Positions 1 to 10,573 are shown, counted from the first letter of the stretch. The stretch: DNA of 24,816 nt from Saccoglossus kowalevskii (GCF_000003605.2 NW_003136333.1:312539-337354); one strand, 5' to 3'. Made by a program: numbers and translations. The notes: a model not told the origin generated them from the letters alone.

Positions 1-320
1 GGACAAAGCCTATTATCTGAAACACAAACAAATTGAGAGTACCCATAGTTTACATTCCAGATGAATTACTTATCATGTCAGGAAGGGAGTCTGTGATTAA
101 ACCTAAAAATGCCATAAATAATGCAGTCAGATTTCAGTGTGTTGTTGACAAGGAACCATATGCCACACACCAGTAGTAATCTAGATTGCATAGGGACTCA
201 AATGAAAATTTATCAAATGATTATTTCAAACAATATATAAATACCAATTAGTAGATTCAAAATGGGGAACATTCAAAAATGAAAAGTGCATGAAATTTGT
301 CTAAACACCAAAGATAAACA
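1..320. other. AT-rich flank, nothing recognised
   Basis: No exon, RNA gene or repeat is visible on either strand. The first diverged copies of the following 39-bp repeat appear around position 310. Confidence 0.5.
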
Positions 321-1815
321 TGTCTAAAGGGAACACTGAGGGACTGATACAGTGATACCTGTTTAAACTGAACACTGGGGAACTGAGAATAAAGATCTGT
401 GCAAACCAAACAATCACCAAATGGAGTGATAATAAGTTAAAATTTGTCCTGTCTAAACCGAACAGCTGTCTAACCTGAACACCTGTCTAAACCGAACACA
501 GGGAAACTGATAGTGACACCTGTCTAAATTGAACACTGAAGGACTGATACAATGACACCTGTCTAAACTGAACACAGGGACTGTTACTGTGACACCTGTC
601 TAAACTGAACACAGGGACTGTTACTGTGACACCTGTCTAAACTGAACACAGGGAAACTGATAGTGACACCTGTCTAAACCAAACACTGAAGGACTGATAC
701 AATGACACCTGTCAAACTGAACAGAGGAACTGTTACAGTGAGAGTTGCCTAAACTGAACACTGAGGGACTGATAGTGACACCTTTCTAAACTGAACACTA
801 AAGAACTGATACAATGATACCTGTCTAAACCGAACAGAGGGACTGTTACAGTGACACCTGTCTAAACTGAACACTGAGGGACTGATACAGTGACACCTTT
901 TTAAACCAAACACTGAGTGACTGATACAGTGACACCTGTCTAAACCGAACAATGATACAATGACACCTGTCATACCGAACGGAGGAACTGTTACAGTGAC
1001 ACCTGCCTAAACTGAACACTGAGTGACTGATACAGTGACACCTGTCTAAACCAAACACTGAGTGATTGATAGTGACACCTGTCTAAACTGAACACTGAGT
1101 GACTGATACAGTGACACCTTTTTAAACCAAACACTGAGTGACTGATACAGTGACACCTGTCTAAACCGAACAATGATACAATGACACCTGTCAAACCGAA
1201 CGGAGGAACTGTTACAGTGACACCTGCCTAAACTGAACACTGAGTGACTGATACAGTGACACCTGTCTAAACCAAACACTGAAGGACTGATACAATAATA
1301 CCTGTCTAAACCGAACAGGACTGTTACAGTGATATCTGTCTAAACTGAACACTGAGTGACTGATACAGTGACACCTGTCTAAACTGAACACTGAGGGACA
1401 GATACAGTGACACCTGTCAAAACCGAACACAGTGACTGATACAGTGACACCTGTCTAAACTGAACACTGAGGGACAGATACAGTGACACCTGTCAAAACC
1501 GAACACTGAAGGACAGATACAGTGACACCTGTCTAAACCAAACACAGAGAAACTAATAGTGACACCTGTCTAAACCGAACACTAAGAAACTGATAGTGAC
1601 ACCTGTCTAAACTGAACAGAGGACTGATACAGTGACACCTGTCCAAACCGAACACTGAGTGATTGATAGTGACACCTGTCTAAACTGAACACTGAGAGAC
1701 TGATAGTGACACCTGTCTAAACTGAACACTGAGAAACTAATAGTGACACCTGTCTGGACCGAACAGAGGAACTGATACAGTGATACCTGTCTAAACCGAA
1801 AACTAAGAGATTGGG
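321..1815. repeat. 39-bp minisatellite, about 38 copies
   Basis: The unit reads roughly ACACCTGTCTAAACTGAACA followed by CTGAGGGACTGATACAGTG. Shorter variants lose the ACA of GATACAGTG or part of the centre. Each unit carries a CACCTG E-box core. The left edge (321-480) is the most diverged and contains non-repeat insertions. A block of about 200 bp at 870-1072 is repeated almost unchanged 221 bp later (1091-1292), so the array has a higher-order level. The unit is a multiple of three and its minus strand has few stops, which creates several 65-77 residue reading frames of period 13 (VSLYQSLSVQFRQ). I treat those as artefacts. Confidence 0.97.
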
Positions 1816-2417
1816 GAAAATAGGCCATGTTAAAACATTAACTCCAAATGAAAACAGCCACTACAACAATTTTACTTTTCATTGTTCACTTCAAGTTTAA
1901 TATATATTTTGTAGGTATTTTTTCACTTTTGCAGGTTAGTTATTACCCTAATATAACATCATCAACAAGTAAGATTCAACTGAAATAAAATACAGCGAAC
2001 TAACCAACAATTCTCTGTTTCTCAAACAAGAATTATATGTTATAGCAAAACATTATTTCAATGAAGACAAGATTATGTAGGTTTGTATTTATGCTTCCCA
2101 TGTGCCAGCCATGCATACTCACACTATTCACTCACACTAAACATAATGGTCAGAAAATAAACAATAGGAAATTGAGAATGACCTTTATAACAAGTGTTTC
2201 AATATCTCAAGGATGACCTTCAAACACATTTACACTAATTTAACGCTAGTTTACACTGTTTGGTAGGTGTTGATTTGAGGCCAAGTATGCTGGCACACAA
2301 AGTACTGCAGGACCAGTGGCCCTGATTACAAGATCCAGACACCATATACAAGAAGCTTTTATTCAAAGCCGAAAAATGCCATCAGTCTGCAAACAAAAAA
2401 GCTGTTAACAAATAAAC
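1816..2417. other. Unique AT-rich segment, no clear feature
   Basis: The segment from about 2270 to 2400 is less AT-rich. A minus-strand open stretch there (SGSCNQGHWSC in part) has no convincing splice sites. A second AATAAA on the minus strand, at 2363-2358, could be an alternative poly(A) signal for the gene ending at 2624. Confidence 0.35.
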
Positions 2418-2573
2418 AGCGGTTATACACTACAACTACTTCATAGATCATGAAGAGAAACAAATACATAGCGGTTATACACTACAACTACTTCATAGAT
2501 CATGAAGAGAAACAAATAAATAGCGGTTATACACTACAACTACTTCATAGATCATGAAGAGAAACAAATACAT
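2418..2573. repeat. Three tandem 52-bp repeats with internal hairpin
   Basis: Copies begin at 2418, 2470 and 2522 and differ at only one or two bases. Each contains the inverted repeat CTTCAT-AGATC-ATGAAG (first copy 2439-2455), able to form a 6-bp stem with a 5-base loop. The array lies directly downstream of the proposed minus-strand poly(A) signal at 2586-2581. Confidence 0.95.
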
Positions 2574-2580
2574 ACCAAGT

Positions 2581-2586
2581 TTTATT
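2581..2586 (-). terminator. AATAAA poly(A) signal
   Basis: TTTATT on the plus strand reads AATAAA on the minus strand, 38 bases after the TGA that closes the last predicted exon. AATAAA is common in AT-rich DNA; it is called because of its spacing from the stop. If used, the 3' untranslated region would be only about 60 bases. Confidence 0.4.
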
Positions 2587-2623
2587 CTTGTTCTAAACCT
2601 CACAAAATGCACGTTACTAGGAC

Positions 2624-2734
2624 TCAACTCAGCATTACAGATTTGGTCATTCCTTCCAATTTGGCCGACTTAGCTAAGTATTCAATGTATGCAGGGAAGT
2701 CAGCACGTTTAACAGTAATTTTAAGCTGGCATAG
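2624..2734 (-). CDS. Candidate terminal exon L
   Basis: The acceptor is GTATTTCAG; the exon opens LCQLKITVKRADFPAY and ends KSVMLS before TGA at 2626-2624. It has 36 codons in phase 0. An alternative acceptor 9 bases downstream (TATGCCAG) keeps the frame. The sequence is balanced in Lys, Ala, Glu and Leu, unlike chance translation of AT-rich DNA, and an AATAAA follows the stop. I do not recognise the family. Confidence 0.45.
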   Translation of the reverse strand, partial: LCQLKITVKRADFPAYIEYLAKSAKLEGMTKSVMLS

Positions 2735-3223
2735 CTGAAATACTATGTTGCCAACAGTCTATGATTGACCATGTCATTCAGGCAGTATCCGGTTTCATTC
2801 CAAGGACTTCCAGGCAGACAGTAGCCCCACATAGCAATCCCTAGGAGACAAACCACCCAGTGTTTAAAAGCACAATATACTTAATAGTAACCTATTAAGT
2901 TTAGGGGACAGAGGTAGACATACAGAGCTTCCATAATCTTTTGAAAAAGTTTTTAAAATTAAAAAAAAAACATAAAGAAAAAAAATGCCCACAGATGTAC
3001 TACTCCTTCTACTGCTGTACTACTGTGTAAATAAATAGTTTTTAGGATAAGAAGTTACTCAAATTTTGTTTTTTCTAGTAACATACGAACAAGGATAATA
3101 AATTATTTACTTTGAAATGTCAAAGTTAATTCATTTAGCTAATTGATTTGATGATTAAAACAATTACTGGTAGGACACAACTTGAAGGTCAGGGACGTGA
3201 TTTGTTTTCAATGAATGGTTTAC

Positions 3224-3262
3224 AGAAGTAAAGTGCAAATGACTTGATTCTTTAGAAATAAC
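3224..3262 (-). CDS. Candidate exon K (13 codons)
   Basis: A strong acceptor, GTTGCCACCTTTCAG, precedes VISKESSHLHFTS. The donor used here is TCT|GTAAAC, which is weak. The frame stays open for 19 further codons, so the exon could be longer (alternative donor CAA|GTTGTG). It starts and ends in phase 0, fitting exons J and L. Confidence 0.3.
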
Positions 3263-3533
3263 CTGAAAGGTGGCAACAACAAAAAATACAAAAATGTAAA
3301 AAGACTAAAATAAGTTCATAATTCCTAGTAATATATAAATTATTATTTTTTATTGCAATTATAACAAGGTATAAAAGAATGAACTTGAATTTCAACTCAT
3401 TTTGATTTTTGTGATGCATGCATGATAATTAGAAACAAAAATATGTTATTAACTAGGTCTTATCTGAAGTTATAAGATAACTCTTCATCCAAAGTCAAAA
3501 GCACTTAGCTTGATCTCATGTTCAACAACATAC

Positions 3534-3596
3534 ATATAGTTTATTAGGTGTGGCAATGATGCAGTCATCATAATGAACATGGCCCATTAAACCCAA
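3534..3596 (-). CDS. Candidate exon J (21 codons)
   Basis: Acceptor TCTGTCACTTAG and donor TAT|GTATGT bound a phase 0/0 exon starting LGLMGHVHYDDCIIATP. The residues Gly, His, Asp and Cys are unusual for chance AT-rich translation. Its phase does not match exon H directly, so a missing exon or a wrong border is likely between them. Confidence 0.3.
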
Positions 3597-3772
3597 CTAA
3601 GTGACAGATATCTGAAATATGTATACAATTATTTATGTATCAACAAGATGAAATTCTATACATCTGACATAAAACATCTTTTATTCTCAAATATCCTTTG
3701 AAAAAAAATAATTAAATATATTCAACATAATTCTGGAGGCTGATCCAAGCAGTAATATAGCAACTAAAATTG

Positions 3773-3785
3773 GTTGCTTGGCAAC
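3773..3785. promoter_or_regulatory. X-box-like motif
   Basis: GTTGCTTGGCAAC has perfect 5-bp arms around a 3-bp centre and matches the RFX-type X-box. It lies between candidate exons H and J. Confidence 0.35.
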
Positions 3786-3916
3786 AACTAAGATTACATT
3801 GTATTTTGTTTCCTCATCATCTGGCATAAGTTACCCAGCTAGTCTATGTTATTTTTTAAATCAGTTTTAAAAATTTGGTAGCAGTGTGTTCAAAATGCTT
3901 TGGGCTTAAGATTTAC

Positions 3917-4030
3917 ACTGTGATGGTTTCCAGATGCCTCCATGGTTGCTGCTTGTTTGAGTAGAATGCATTAGTGAACTCATCTCAGTGAAAATGATAT
4001 AAGCCAATATTCTTTTTACCAGGGCTAGTT
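3917..4030 (-). CDS. Candidate exon H (37 codons)
   Basis: The acceptor is GAGTTGTCATAG. The reading frame (LALVKRILAYIIFTEMSS in part, ending in GGIWKPSQ) looks like an amphipathic helix followed by a polar stretch. The donor, CAGT|GTAAAT, is poor at the exon side. The exon enters in phase 1, receiving G from exon G to complete a Glu codon, and leaves in phase 1. Confidence 0.4.
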
Positions 4031-4607
4031 CTATGACAACTCACAATATTCAGTTGTACAGACTGGTAGAAAATACATGGAAATTGGAGACTAAACTTAA
4101 AACGGAAGTGATATCACTGAATAAACACACACAAGGCTTAAAAGACCAGTTCTCAATTAATCAAAACAGTAGAACATAGAACAGATTGTATATTTTTCCA
4201 GAAATTAACTTGAAGGTGACCAATTTCATGCTTGAATGACTTTTTATTTTAAATTGTAAAGGTACAATGTTTATTAAAGAACCAGGATATGGCAACTCTG
4301 TTTAAAAACGATTGTTCTTACAAGGCTTGCTGTTTTCACTAAATACAATTAATATCTCCTCTTGACCAATTACTAATATAACATACTCAAGCACGTAAGT
4401 CGTAACAGAGAGCTATTTACTATACTACAATATAATAAATCAGTAGTTATTGTTTAGCTTACCAAACACATTGAAACATGAATAATTTCAGAATCAACTG
4501 TAAATCAAATAAATGCTCCAATTTTATGAATGCCATCAGTCAATGTAAATTGTGACATTTTGTAGCAGTGAAAATTTGACTGTAGTCCTGAAAGTCAAAA
4601 CGACTAC

Positions 4608-4638
4608 CGTGAAATTCTGTCTTCACAAATCTCATTAA
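4608..4638 (-). CDS. Candidate small exon G (10 codons)
   Basis: The exon reads LMRFVKTEFH and lies between TTTGATGAG and ACG|GTAGTC. It is 31 bases long and starts in phase 0, matching exon F. Read through F, G and H, the protein runs from VFLLAQ to LMRFVKTEFH to ELALVKRI, a smooth amphipathic pattern. The acceptor is only about 34 bases from the 51-bp array, so the array lies near the acceptor end of the upstream intron. Confidence 0.3.
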
Positions 4639-4671
4639 CTCATCAAATCATAAAACTTCCAAGCAGTGAAA

Positions 4672-5080
4672 ATTAAGAAGTTTACAGTACTGTGAGCTTT
4701 ATCACATGTACAAATACACTAAATTAAGAAGTTTACAGTACTGTGAGCTTTATCACATGTACAAATACACTAAATTAAGAAGTTTACAGTACTGTGAGCT
4801 TTATCACATGTACAAATACACTAAATTAAGAAGTTTACAGTACTGTGAGCTTTATCACATGTACAAATACACTAAATTAAGAAGTTTACAGTACTGTGAG
4901 CTTTATCACATGTACAAATACACTAAATTAAGAAGTTTACAGTACTGTGAGCTTTATCACATGTACAAATACACTAAATTAAGAAGTTTACAGTACTGTG
5001 AGCTTTATCACATGTACAAATACACTAAATTAAGAAGTTTACAGTACTGTGAGCTTTATCACATGTACAAATACACTAAA
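4672..5080. repeat. Eight near-identical 51-bp tandem repeats
   Basis: The unit (ATTAAGAAGTTTACAGTACT and so on) repeats eight times with no differences I can find, followed by a decayed partial copy to about 5110. Each unit contains the 10-bp palindrome ACAGTACTGT. Because 51 is a multiple of three and one plus-strand frame lacks stops, a 136-residue frame of period 17 (MYKYTKLRSLQYCELYH) results. It starts inside the array, ends just after it, and I take it as an artefact. The homogeneity suggests recent expansion or gene conversion. Confidence 0.97.
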
Positions 5081-5871
5081 TTATTTATTTGTGGGCTTTA
5101 CGATGAAAGTGGCTAACACACTTTTGACACAAATTCCCTAAATATTTACTAAATTATTCCTCATGAGTGGCAATGTGAATATTGAAAGAAAGAAACTTGT
5201 TTACCAAAACTAGTTTTTGAATTATTAAGCTTAACTTAAGATATTTTGACATTTTTTAACCCGAAATGGCTGACACAATATGGCTCAACTGTATGGGAGA
5301 ATCACAAAGTCATTGCCTCCCACCCCAACACCACCACCCCAATGCACCCGACCAAGAAACAAGTTTATTTGCTATGTTATTTACTCGATGAAAGCTTTTA
5401 AATTTTCTGCTATTGAAATACCGAGGAGAGAAAGCTTGATAAAGCAGACACATGGTGACTATATATATTCTTATCAATATTCAACTGTATACACATTCTA
5501 AAATCATCATCTACATGACTCCCCAAGTGAGTAATGAGAAGTCTGGAGTGTGATTAAAGTAGGATGTACCACAATTATGGGGTATATATTACGACCACAG
5601 GTAGCACCAAACTCTAGATTTAATAGTCTCTAGGTAGTGGAACACTATTAATTTTGAATGTAACTCATTGTAAGTTGCCCTATAGTGTTTCAAGTGTAAT
5701 ATTTGTTTTAGACAATCTAGCGACATTGAAAACATATTTGCCAGATACAGTAGGCCCACGAACATTTATAATTTGGTCAGTTTGCAGGCACATCAGTTAC
5801 AACCTTGAACAACTACTTATGACGCAGATTTTTATATTTCTAAAACACTAAATTTCTCAAACAATAGTCAC
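5081..5871. other. Intron-like segment between exons F and G
   Basis: Nothing is firmly coding. A plus-strand ATG at 5266 opens 42 codons (MADTIWLNCMGESQSHCLPP in part) before TGA. Another plus-strand open stretch near 5714-5780 (NLATLKTYLPDTVGPR) follows a good acceptor, TTTGTTTTAG, but has no GT donor at its end. Both may be chance. Confidence 0.35.
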
Positions 5872-5933
5872 CTGAGCTAACAGAAACACTGCATCATAGA
5901 GGAAAGATGTACCGGTTGAGACCAAGAGGTAGT
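5872..5933 (-). CDS. Candidate exon F, both splice sites good
   Basis: A TTGTCAG acceptor and a consensus CAG|GTGACT donor enclose 62 bases that complete a codon and encode YLLVSTGTSFLYDAVFLLAQ. A TAA lies in the same frame just upstream of the acceptor, as expected for an exon border. With the G left by exon E the first codon is Asp. This is one of the best-bounded exons of the chain, though short. Confidence 0.45.
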
Positions 5934-6261
5934 CTGACAATTACTGGTCATGAATACATGAAACCTTTTGTGGGACGTTTTAAAATTACAGATGTTGTAG
6001 AGTTAGATATATTAGTGCTCTTCTATTATATTTCAATGAATCTGGTCTAAATTCTGTAAAGGTGAAAAGAATACAAAACTAATGTAACCCATATGATCAC
6101 AGATTTGAGTTTTCTATGCCTCATATGCTTTGTAGTTTCTGCTTTCTGCAAACAATTTAACGAATTAAAAGTCTCAGAAAACACATGTTCATTAACAAAT
6201 ACCTGCTGCATATGTTTTCAACCATTCTGTGGATTTTGCAGAAAGTTGATACTTTCTTAAC

Positions 6262-6411
6262 CTCTTTTTGAACTGAACAACTGGGCATTAGTAGATTTGC
6301 ATCTTCTGCAATGCATTGTGGGTTGTTCTGTCGACATTGAAAACAAAACCACCAACGATGCACCAAAATATTGAGTTTTGGGCTTGAGGCTATCAGAGGC
6401 TATGGCAGTAT
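6262..6411 (-). CDS. Candidate exon E (49 codons)
   Basis: Acceptor GCTCTTTAG follows a T-rich tract; the donor is AGAG|GTTAAG. The exon encodes TAIASDSLKPKTQYFGASLV near its start and later TMHCRRCKSTNAQLFSSKR, with a CxxC-like Cys pair. It enters and leaves in phase 1. If not spliced at this donor the frame stops immediately at TAA, which supports the border. A second frame over the same DNA is also open, so the choice rests on the phase match with exon F. Confidence 0.4.
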
Positions 6412-6720
6412 CTAAAGAGCTACTGGCACCAAAACAATAACATTTAAATATCATAGGTCAAGATTTATTTCACAGCTCTGAAAAACTGACCTTGGTAAAA
6501 AAAAACTCCAATTACCAAAAAATGATTAGTAATACAATGACGCCCACAAAACAGATTTATTTTAAAACTGTACTGCTAAAACTTGTTGGAATAACCAAAT
6601 TAATATTCAGCTATGCAAAGACATTGTGGGTCATTTCTATGGGTCAGCGGAAAAGTACAAGTGAAACAAACTCTAAGAACATAGTGAGTTAATGATGTTT
6701 AAGGGTCAAATTAGAGTCAC

Positions 6721-6884
6721 CCATCAACAACACAATTAGATTAGAGAAAGTTTGCTGACATACTTGTACTAAATCACTGCATGTGCCAACAAGATTAAGA
6801 CAAGGATCATTTTCTGGTGGACATAGCTTTATCAACCTTTGCCACAGACACTTGATGCAAATAGTTTGACAGCCTGGCAGCCTG
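6721..6884 (-). CDS. Candidate exon D (54 codons, Cys-rich helical)
   Basis: The acceptor TTACTGCTCTCAG has a good pyrimidine tract and the donor is ATGG|GTGACT. The exon encodes RLPGCQTICIKCLWQRLIKL, then CPPENDPCLNLVGTCSDLVQ and VCQQTFSNLIVLLM. Six Cys residues and alternating hydrophobic positions suggest packed helices. The frame is also open upstream to a TG at 6928, so the exon could start earlier. This is the longest and most protein-like exon of the chain. Confidence 0.5.
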
Positions 6885-6975
6885 CTGAGAGCAGTAACCA
6901 TGTTATCTATGTGTCCTTTATATCTCACTTATAAATGAAAAACACTTAAATTTTCTACTTTTCATGTATTTTTTG

Positions 6976-7745
6976 GATGATGCAACAAAATTTGCATATA
7001 TTTGTCAACAATTGCAATTGGTTGATGCAATCAAATTTATTTAACAAATATTAAACAAATAAATTTGCATATATTCGTCAACTGCAATTGGTTGATGCAA
7101 CCAAATTTGCATATAATTCATCAACAACTGCAATTGGTTGATGCAATCAAATTAGCATATATTTGTCAACAACTGCAATTGGTTGATGCAGCCAAATTTG
7201 CATATATTTGTTAACTGAAATTGGTTGATGCAAGCAATTTACATATATTTGTCAACAACTGCAATTGGTTGATGCAGTCAAATTTGTATATATTTGTTAA
7301 CTGAAATTGGTTGATGCAACCAAATTTATGAAACAAATAATGCATATATACATCAATTGCAATCGGAAACTGAAATTGGTTGATGCAATCAAATTTGCAT
7401 ATATTCATCAACATATGCAATTGGTTGATGCAGCCAAATTTGCATATATTCAATCAACAACTACAATTGGTTGATGCAGCCAAATTTACATATATTCATC
7501 AACATCTGCAATTGGTTGATGCAGCCAAATTTGCATATATTCAATCAACAACTGCAATTGGTTGATGCAGCCAAATTTGCATATATTCATCAACATCTGC
7601 AATTGGCTGATGCAGCCAAATTTGCATATATTCAATCAACAACTGCAATTGCTTGATGCAACCAAATTTGCATATATTTGTCAACAACTGTAATTGGTTG
7701 ATGTAACAAAATTTATTAAACAAATATTAAACAAATAAATTTGAA
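6976..7745. repeat. 45/46-bp tandem array carrying octamer motifs
   Basis: About 16 copies of a unit resembling GCAATTGGTTGATGCAGCCA followed by AATTTGCATATATTCATCAAC. Ten copies keep a perfect ATTTGCAT, the reverse complement of the POU octamer ATGCAAAT; each also has ATTGG, an inverted CCAAT. From 7381 to 7660 a 45-bp form (ATTCATCAACATCT) alternates with a 46-bp form (ATTCAATCAACAACT), a 91-bp dimer. Both array edges share a stretch containing AAACAAATATTAAACAAAT (about 7045 and 7719). The array lies in the predicted C-D intron. Confidence 0.95.
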
Positions 7746-8136
7746 TCTACAACTATTAGAAGAAGCTTAAACTAAATCAACAGCCAAATGTTGTATCTTG
7801 TTATCACTGCAAGCTGGCAATGTAGTTTTATTAGAATTTTATGATGTATGTGTGCCACAATAATCCCCAGTATCCCACAACCATTAGACATCTAAATCTA
7901 GATGAACTATGTAAGTGGGATTACCTCAATCACTTTTTACCATTAAATAGTAATTGATTATGATACAAATCTTGGAGAAGATCTAAAAAACTACTCAAGA
8001 TATCAGCTAACAACAATACCACAGATGCAGACAATTTCACAAATAATCTGTGAATACATATTATTTATTGAGAGAGCTAACACAACATAAATGTATTAAA
8101 AAAGTTTTGAAAATGTATAATTTCTGCGTATTGGAC

Positions 8137-8150
8137 ATTGCCATGGTGAC
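8137..8150. promoter_or_regulatory. X-box-like motif
   Basis: ATTGCCATGGTGAC differs from GTTGCCATGGTAAC at two positions. Confidence 0.3.
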
Positions 8151-8332
8151 ATTTAATTATACCAATTAAAGGAAACATCAAGCCAAACAACATAATGACC
8201 CCTCAAGAAAAAGCTCCGCAAATGTAGGAGAAAATGATTTCATCTATAACTTCAAAAGTTGAACTTCAAATTGGCTGAACGTTTAGAACCTGGTAGCATA
8301 CATGTACTGGTGGCAAACATGCTTATAAAATA

Positions 8333-8346
8333 GTTGTCATGGAAAC
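8333..8346. promoter_or_regulatory. X-box-like motif
   Basis: GTTGTCATGGAAAC differs from the GTTGCCATGGCAAC palindrome at two positions and keeps both outer arms. It lies about 200 bp from the 8137 copy. Confidence 0.3.
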
Positions 8347-9144
8347 AGATCTGAAAATATTTAATATATAGTGTTTTTCTACCAAATGTTCAAATTTCCT
8401 TCAATATTTTGCATCAGTATTTCTTATGTTATAGGAATTGCATTTAAACAAAGGTATTATGGTGAGCACTTTGGGCCATTATTTATATTCAGTGACTTGA
8501 CAATTTTCATGACCAATGTAAAGAAAGAAAAGTATGAAGAGATAAATATGACGCACATTTTTCATAAATGGAAGATGTTCATAGTACATTCAATTGTATC
8601 TGTATAGCACTTTTAAATACGTCTATTATGAGTTTTTATGATTAATTTATTAATAAATTTGAATGAAATATCAATCATTATTTCACTCAGATTTGATAAA
8701 ACATTTCATATTTTATAGAAAAGTAGAGGAATGTACCCAAACGTAATATTTGTATCTCAGAATTATGAAACGATAATACAAAACATGATCAAGTTGTAGC
8801 AAAATAAAATATATTATTGCAGAGGATAAAGGTAACAAATACAAACACCAATATTATGTACATCACAGTAACAAACAGTGTCACATATTTCAATACTGTG
8901 GCTCACATTCTGTTGATTTACATACCTTACTGGTATAATGTATGTCAGTAACACAACAAAGGCATATTACTTGAGGACATCAGTGTGACGACCTAATAAA
9001 AAGAAATATATGAATTTGACATTACAGTTTTTAAGGTTTGCTCATGGGCATTGTCTTGTGATATTTAAATCAAATATGCAGAATAGCGTTGTCATAATTA
9101 CGAGATGTTACTAAAAATAGAATTGACATAATCATAGAAAATGA

Positions 9145-9450
9145 ACGATGTATATCAGTAACCTCCACAAGTACAGACAGAACCATGTTTGAATGAAACT
9201 AAACCAGACACACCAGAGAAATGGTTGATAACATGTTGAAACAAATGTACTTATGAATACCATCATGTCTTGTCTTTGTACCAACTTAGAACAAAATTAA
9301 TAAAACATGTCCGAGAAATAGACTTATGAGAATAAAACAATCTTCAAAAACAAAACAAACAGACGTTCATCAGTAACTCGATGAGCAAAGTCAACACCAA
9401 GTTTGAATAATATCAGGGCATGCTGGAAAAACGGTTGATGCCATGTCAAT
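9145..9450 (-). repeat. Two diverged copies of a dispersed repeat
   Basis: The segments at about 9145-9242 and 9360-9450 share CAGTAAC, ACCA-GTTTGAAT and a final GGTTGAT--CATGT in the same order and spacing. The second copy is preserved in a minus-strand frame (ALILFKLGVDFAHRVTDERL), while the first is broken by a stop at the same place. They look like remnants of one transposable-element family. Confidence 0.45.
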
Positions 9451-10573
9451 GTTTTTAGAAAAAAACAGGACACTAGGTGGTTTTGTATTCCATTACAATT
9501 TTTTTTATACAAAAACGGTCCACAAATGGCAGAGAAATGATGCCGACCAAACAAACACACAGAATAAGGGATGGATCCCGAAACGTAAGTGCCCATTCAA
9601 CAGGACTAATAATGCAATCAGAAATAATAAAGCATACCAAATTAATTATGCAAATGTTCATGGTCCTTAATGCATGTAACAAAATTCAAAATCAATATTT
9701 AACCTATTTACTATTAGACTTCCTCAGCCAAATTATTCTGCACTTTTTGTTTATAGTCTTCAAAATTTTGGAGCAAACAGACAAAATTTGAATGTGTAAA
9801 TTTTCATTTTTTACTAAAACTATTTGGCAATCTTTGTTCCAATTAAGACTATTTTGTGAATTTGTGATAAAAAGAGAGAACTGGTGATGAAATGGTTAAT
9901 GCAACTAAATACATCAAGGAATTAGCTCAATGACTGGCTCTGCAGGTATCATTATTAAAAAGTGTTTCTCATTTGCCAACATAATGCCCACCATTGAAAG
10001 GTTGAGGAACATGTAATGTCAACATTATGTTTCCATGGCAACAATCAGAGAGTGATTTTATAGAATTATGAGTATGTCTCATGGCAACTTCTAATCTATA
10101 AATGTTGGTGATTTTTAAAACAAAAACAAACAAAAAACAACACCAGGATTTTTATTCACAAAGAAATGAAACTGAAATCATTTAGTTTTATAATAACTAT
10201 TACGTCTTGTGGTAGATATAATAGCTTATTATATAAGCTTTACAAACAATTATTGACTAAGATGACTCTCAAAAGATCAACAAGAATTTCCAGTCAATTT
10301 CAATCACACAATATGTGTACATTTTTACTTATTTTTTGGAGCAAAATGAAAATTTCAGCTGTCTAATTGTCTTTACTAATTTAAATGAGAATAACATCAC
10401 TTAATATCAACAGCCTCGATTTGGCCAAACAATGAAAAGACTTGATGCTGCATGATTTTCAGATGCATCCAACAAGCGAAAATACCATTTTATTTTTGTC
10501 TAATCTGTTTTCAAATTAAGTTCTATAAATAAATTTGATGCTAGCTATGAACTACGACAAAAAAGGAAAAATA
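9451..10573. other. AT-rich, no gene seen
   Basis: Plus-strand frames at 9477-9791 and 10166-10366 look like chance products. A consensus donor (AAC|GTAAGT) at about 9583 follows a short open stretch (MMPTKQTHRIRDGSRN), without a supporting upstream border. A minus-strand open stretch near 10415-10490 (WYFRLLDASENHAASSLF) could be a missed exon of the predicted gene, but its donor is poor. One good X-box motif lies at 10029. Confidence 0.35.
10029..10042. promoter_or_regulatory. X-box-like motif
   Basis: GTTTCCATGGCAAC has one mismatch to the GTTGCCATGGCAAC palindrome. A half-site, CTCATGGCAAC, follows 49 bases downstream. Confidence 0.4.

Larger units (their letters stand above)
7746..9144. 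other. AT-rich, intron-like, no gene seen
   Basis: No exon with usable splice sites is visible. Two X-box-like motifs fall here (8137 and 8333). A 78-codon plus-strand frame at 8371-8607 is within chance expectation for this composition. Confidence 0.4.

Noticed and set aside
749-1828. Minus-strand frames of about 70 codons with VSLYQ repeats
   Set aside because: Products of the 39-bp array, broken repeatedly by length variants, with no conserved start or end.
4706-5116. 136-codon plus-strand repeat protein
   Set aside because: Period equals the 51-bp array, the start lies inside it and there are no splice sites or flanking coding sequence.
7211-7723. Several 60-80 codon frames on both strands
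   Set aside because: All are translations of the 45/46-bp array.
9477-9791. 104-codon plus-strand ORF
   Set aside because: Composition is typical of chance AT-rich translation, with no motif and overlapping frames on the other strand.
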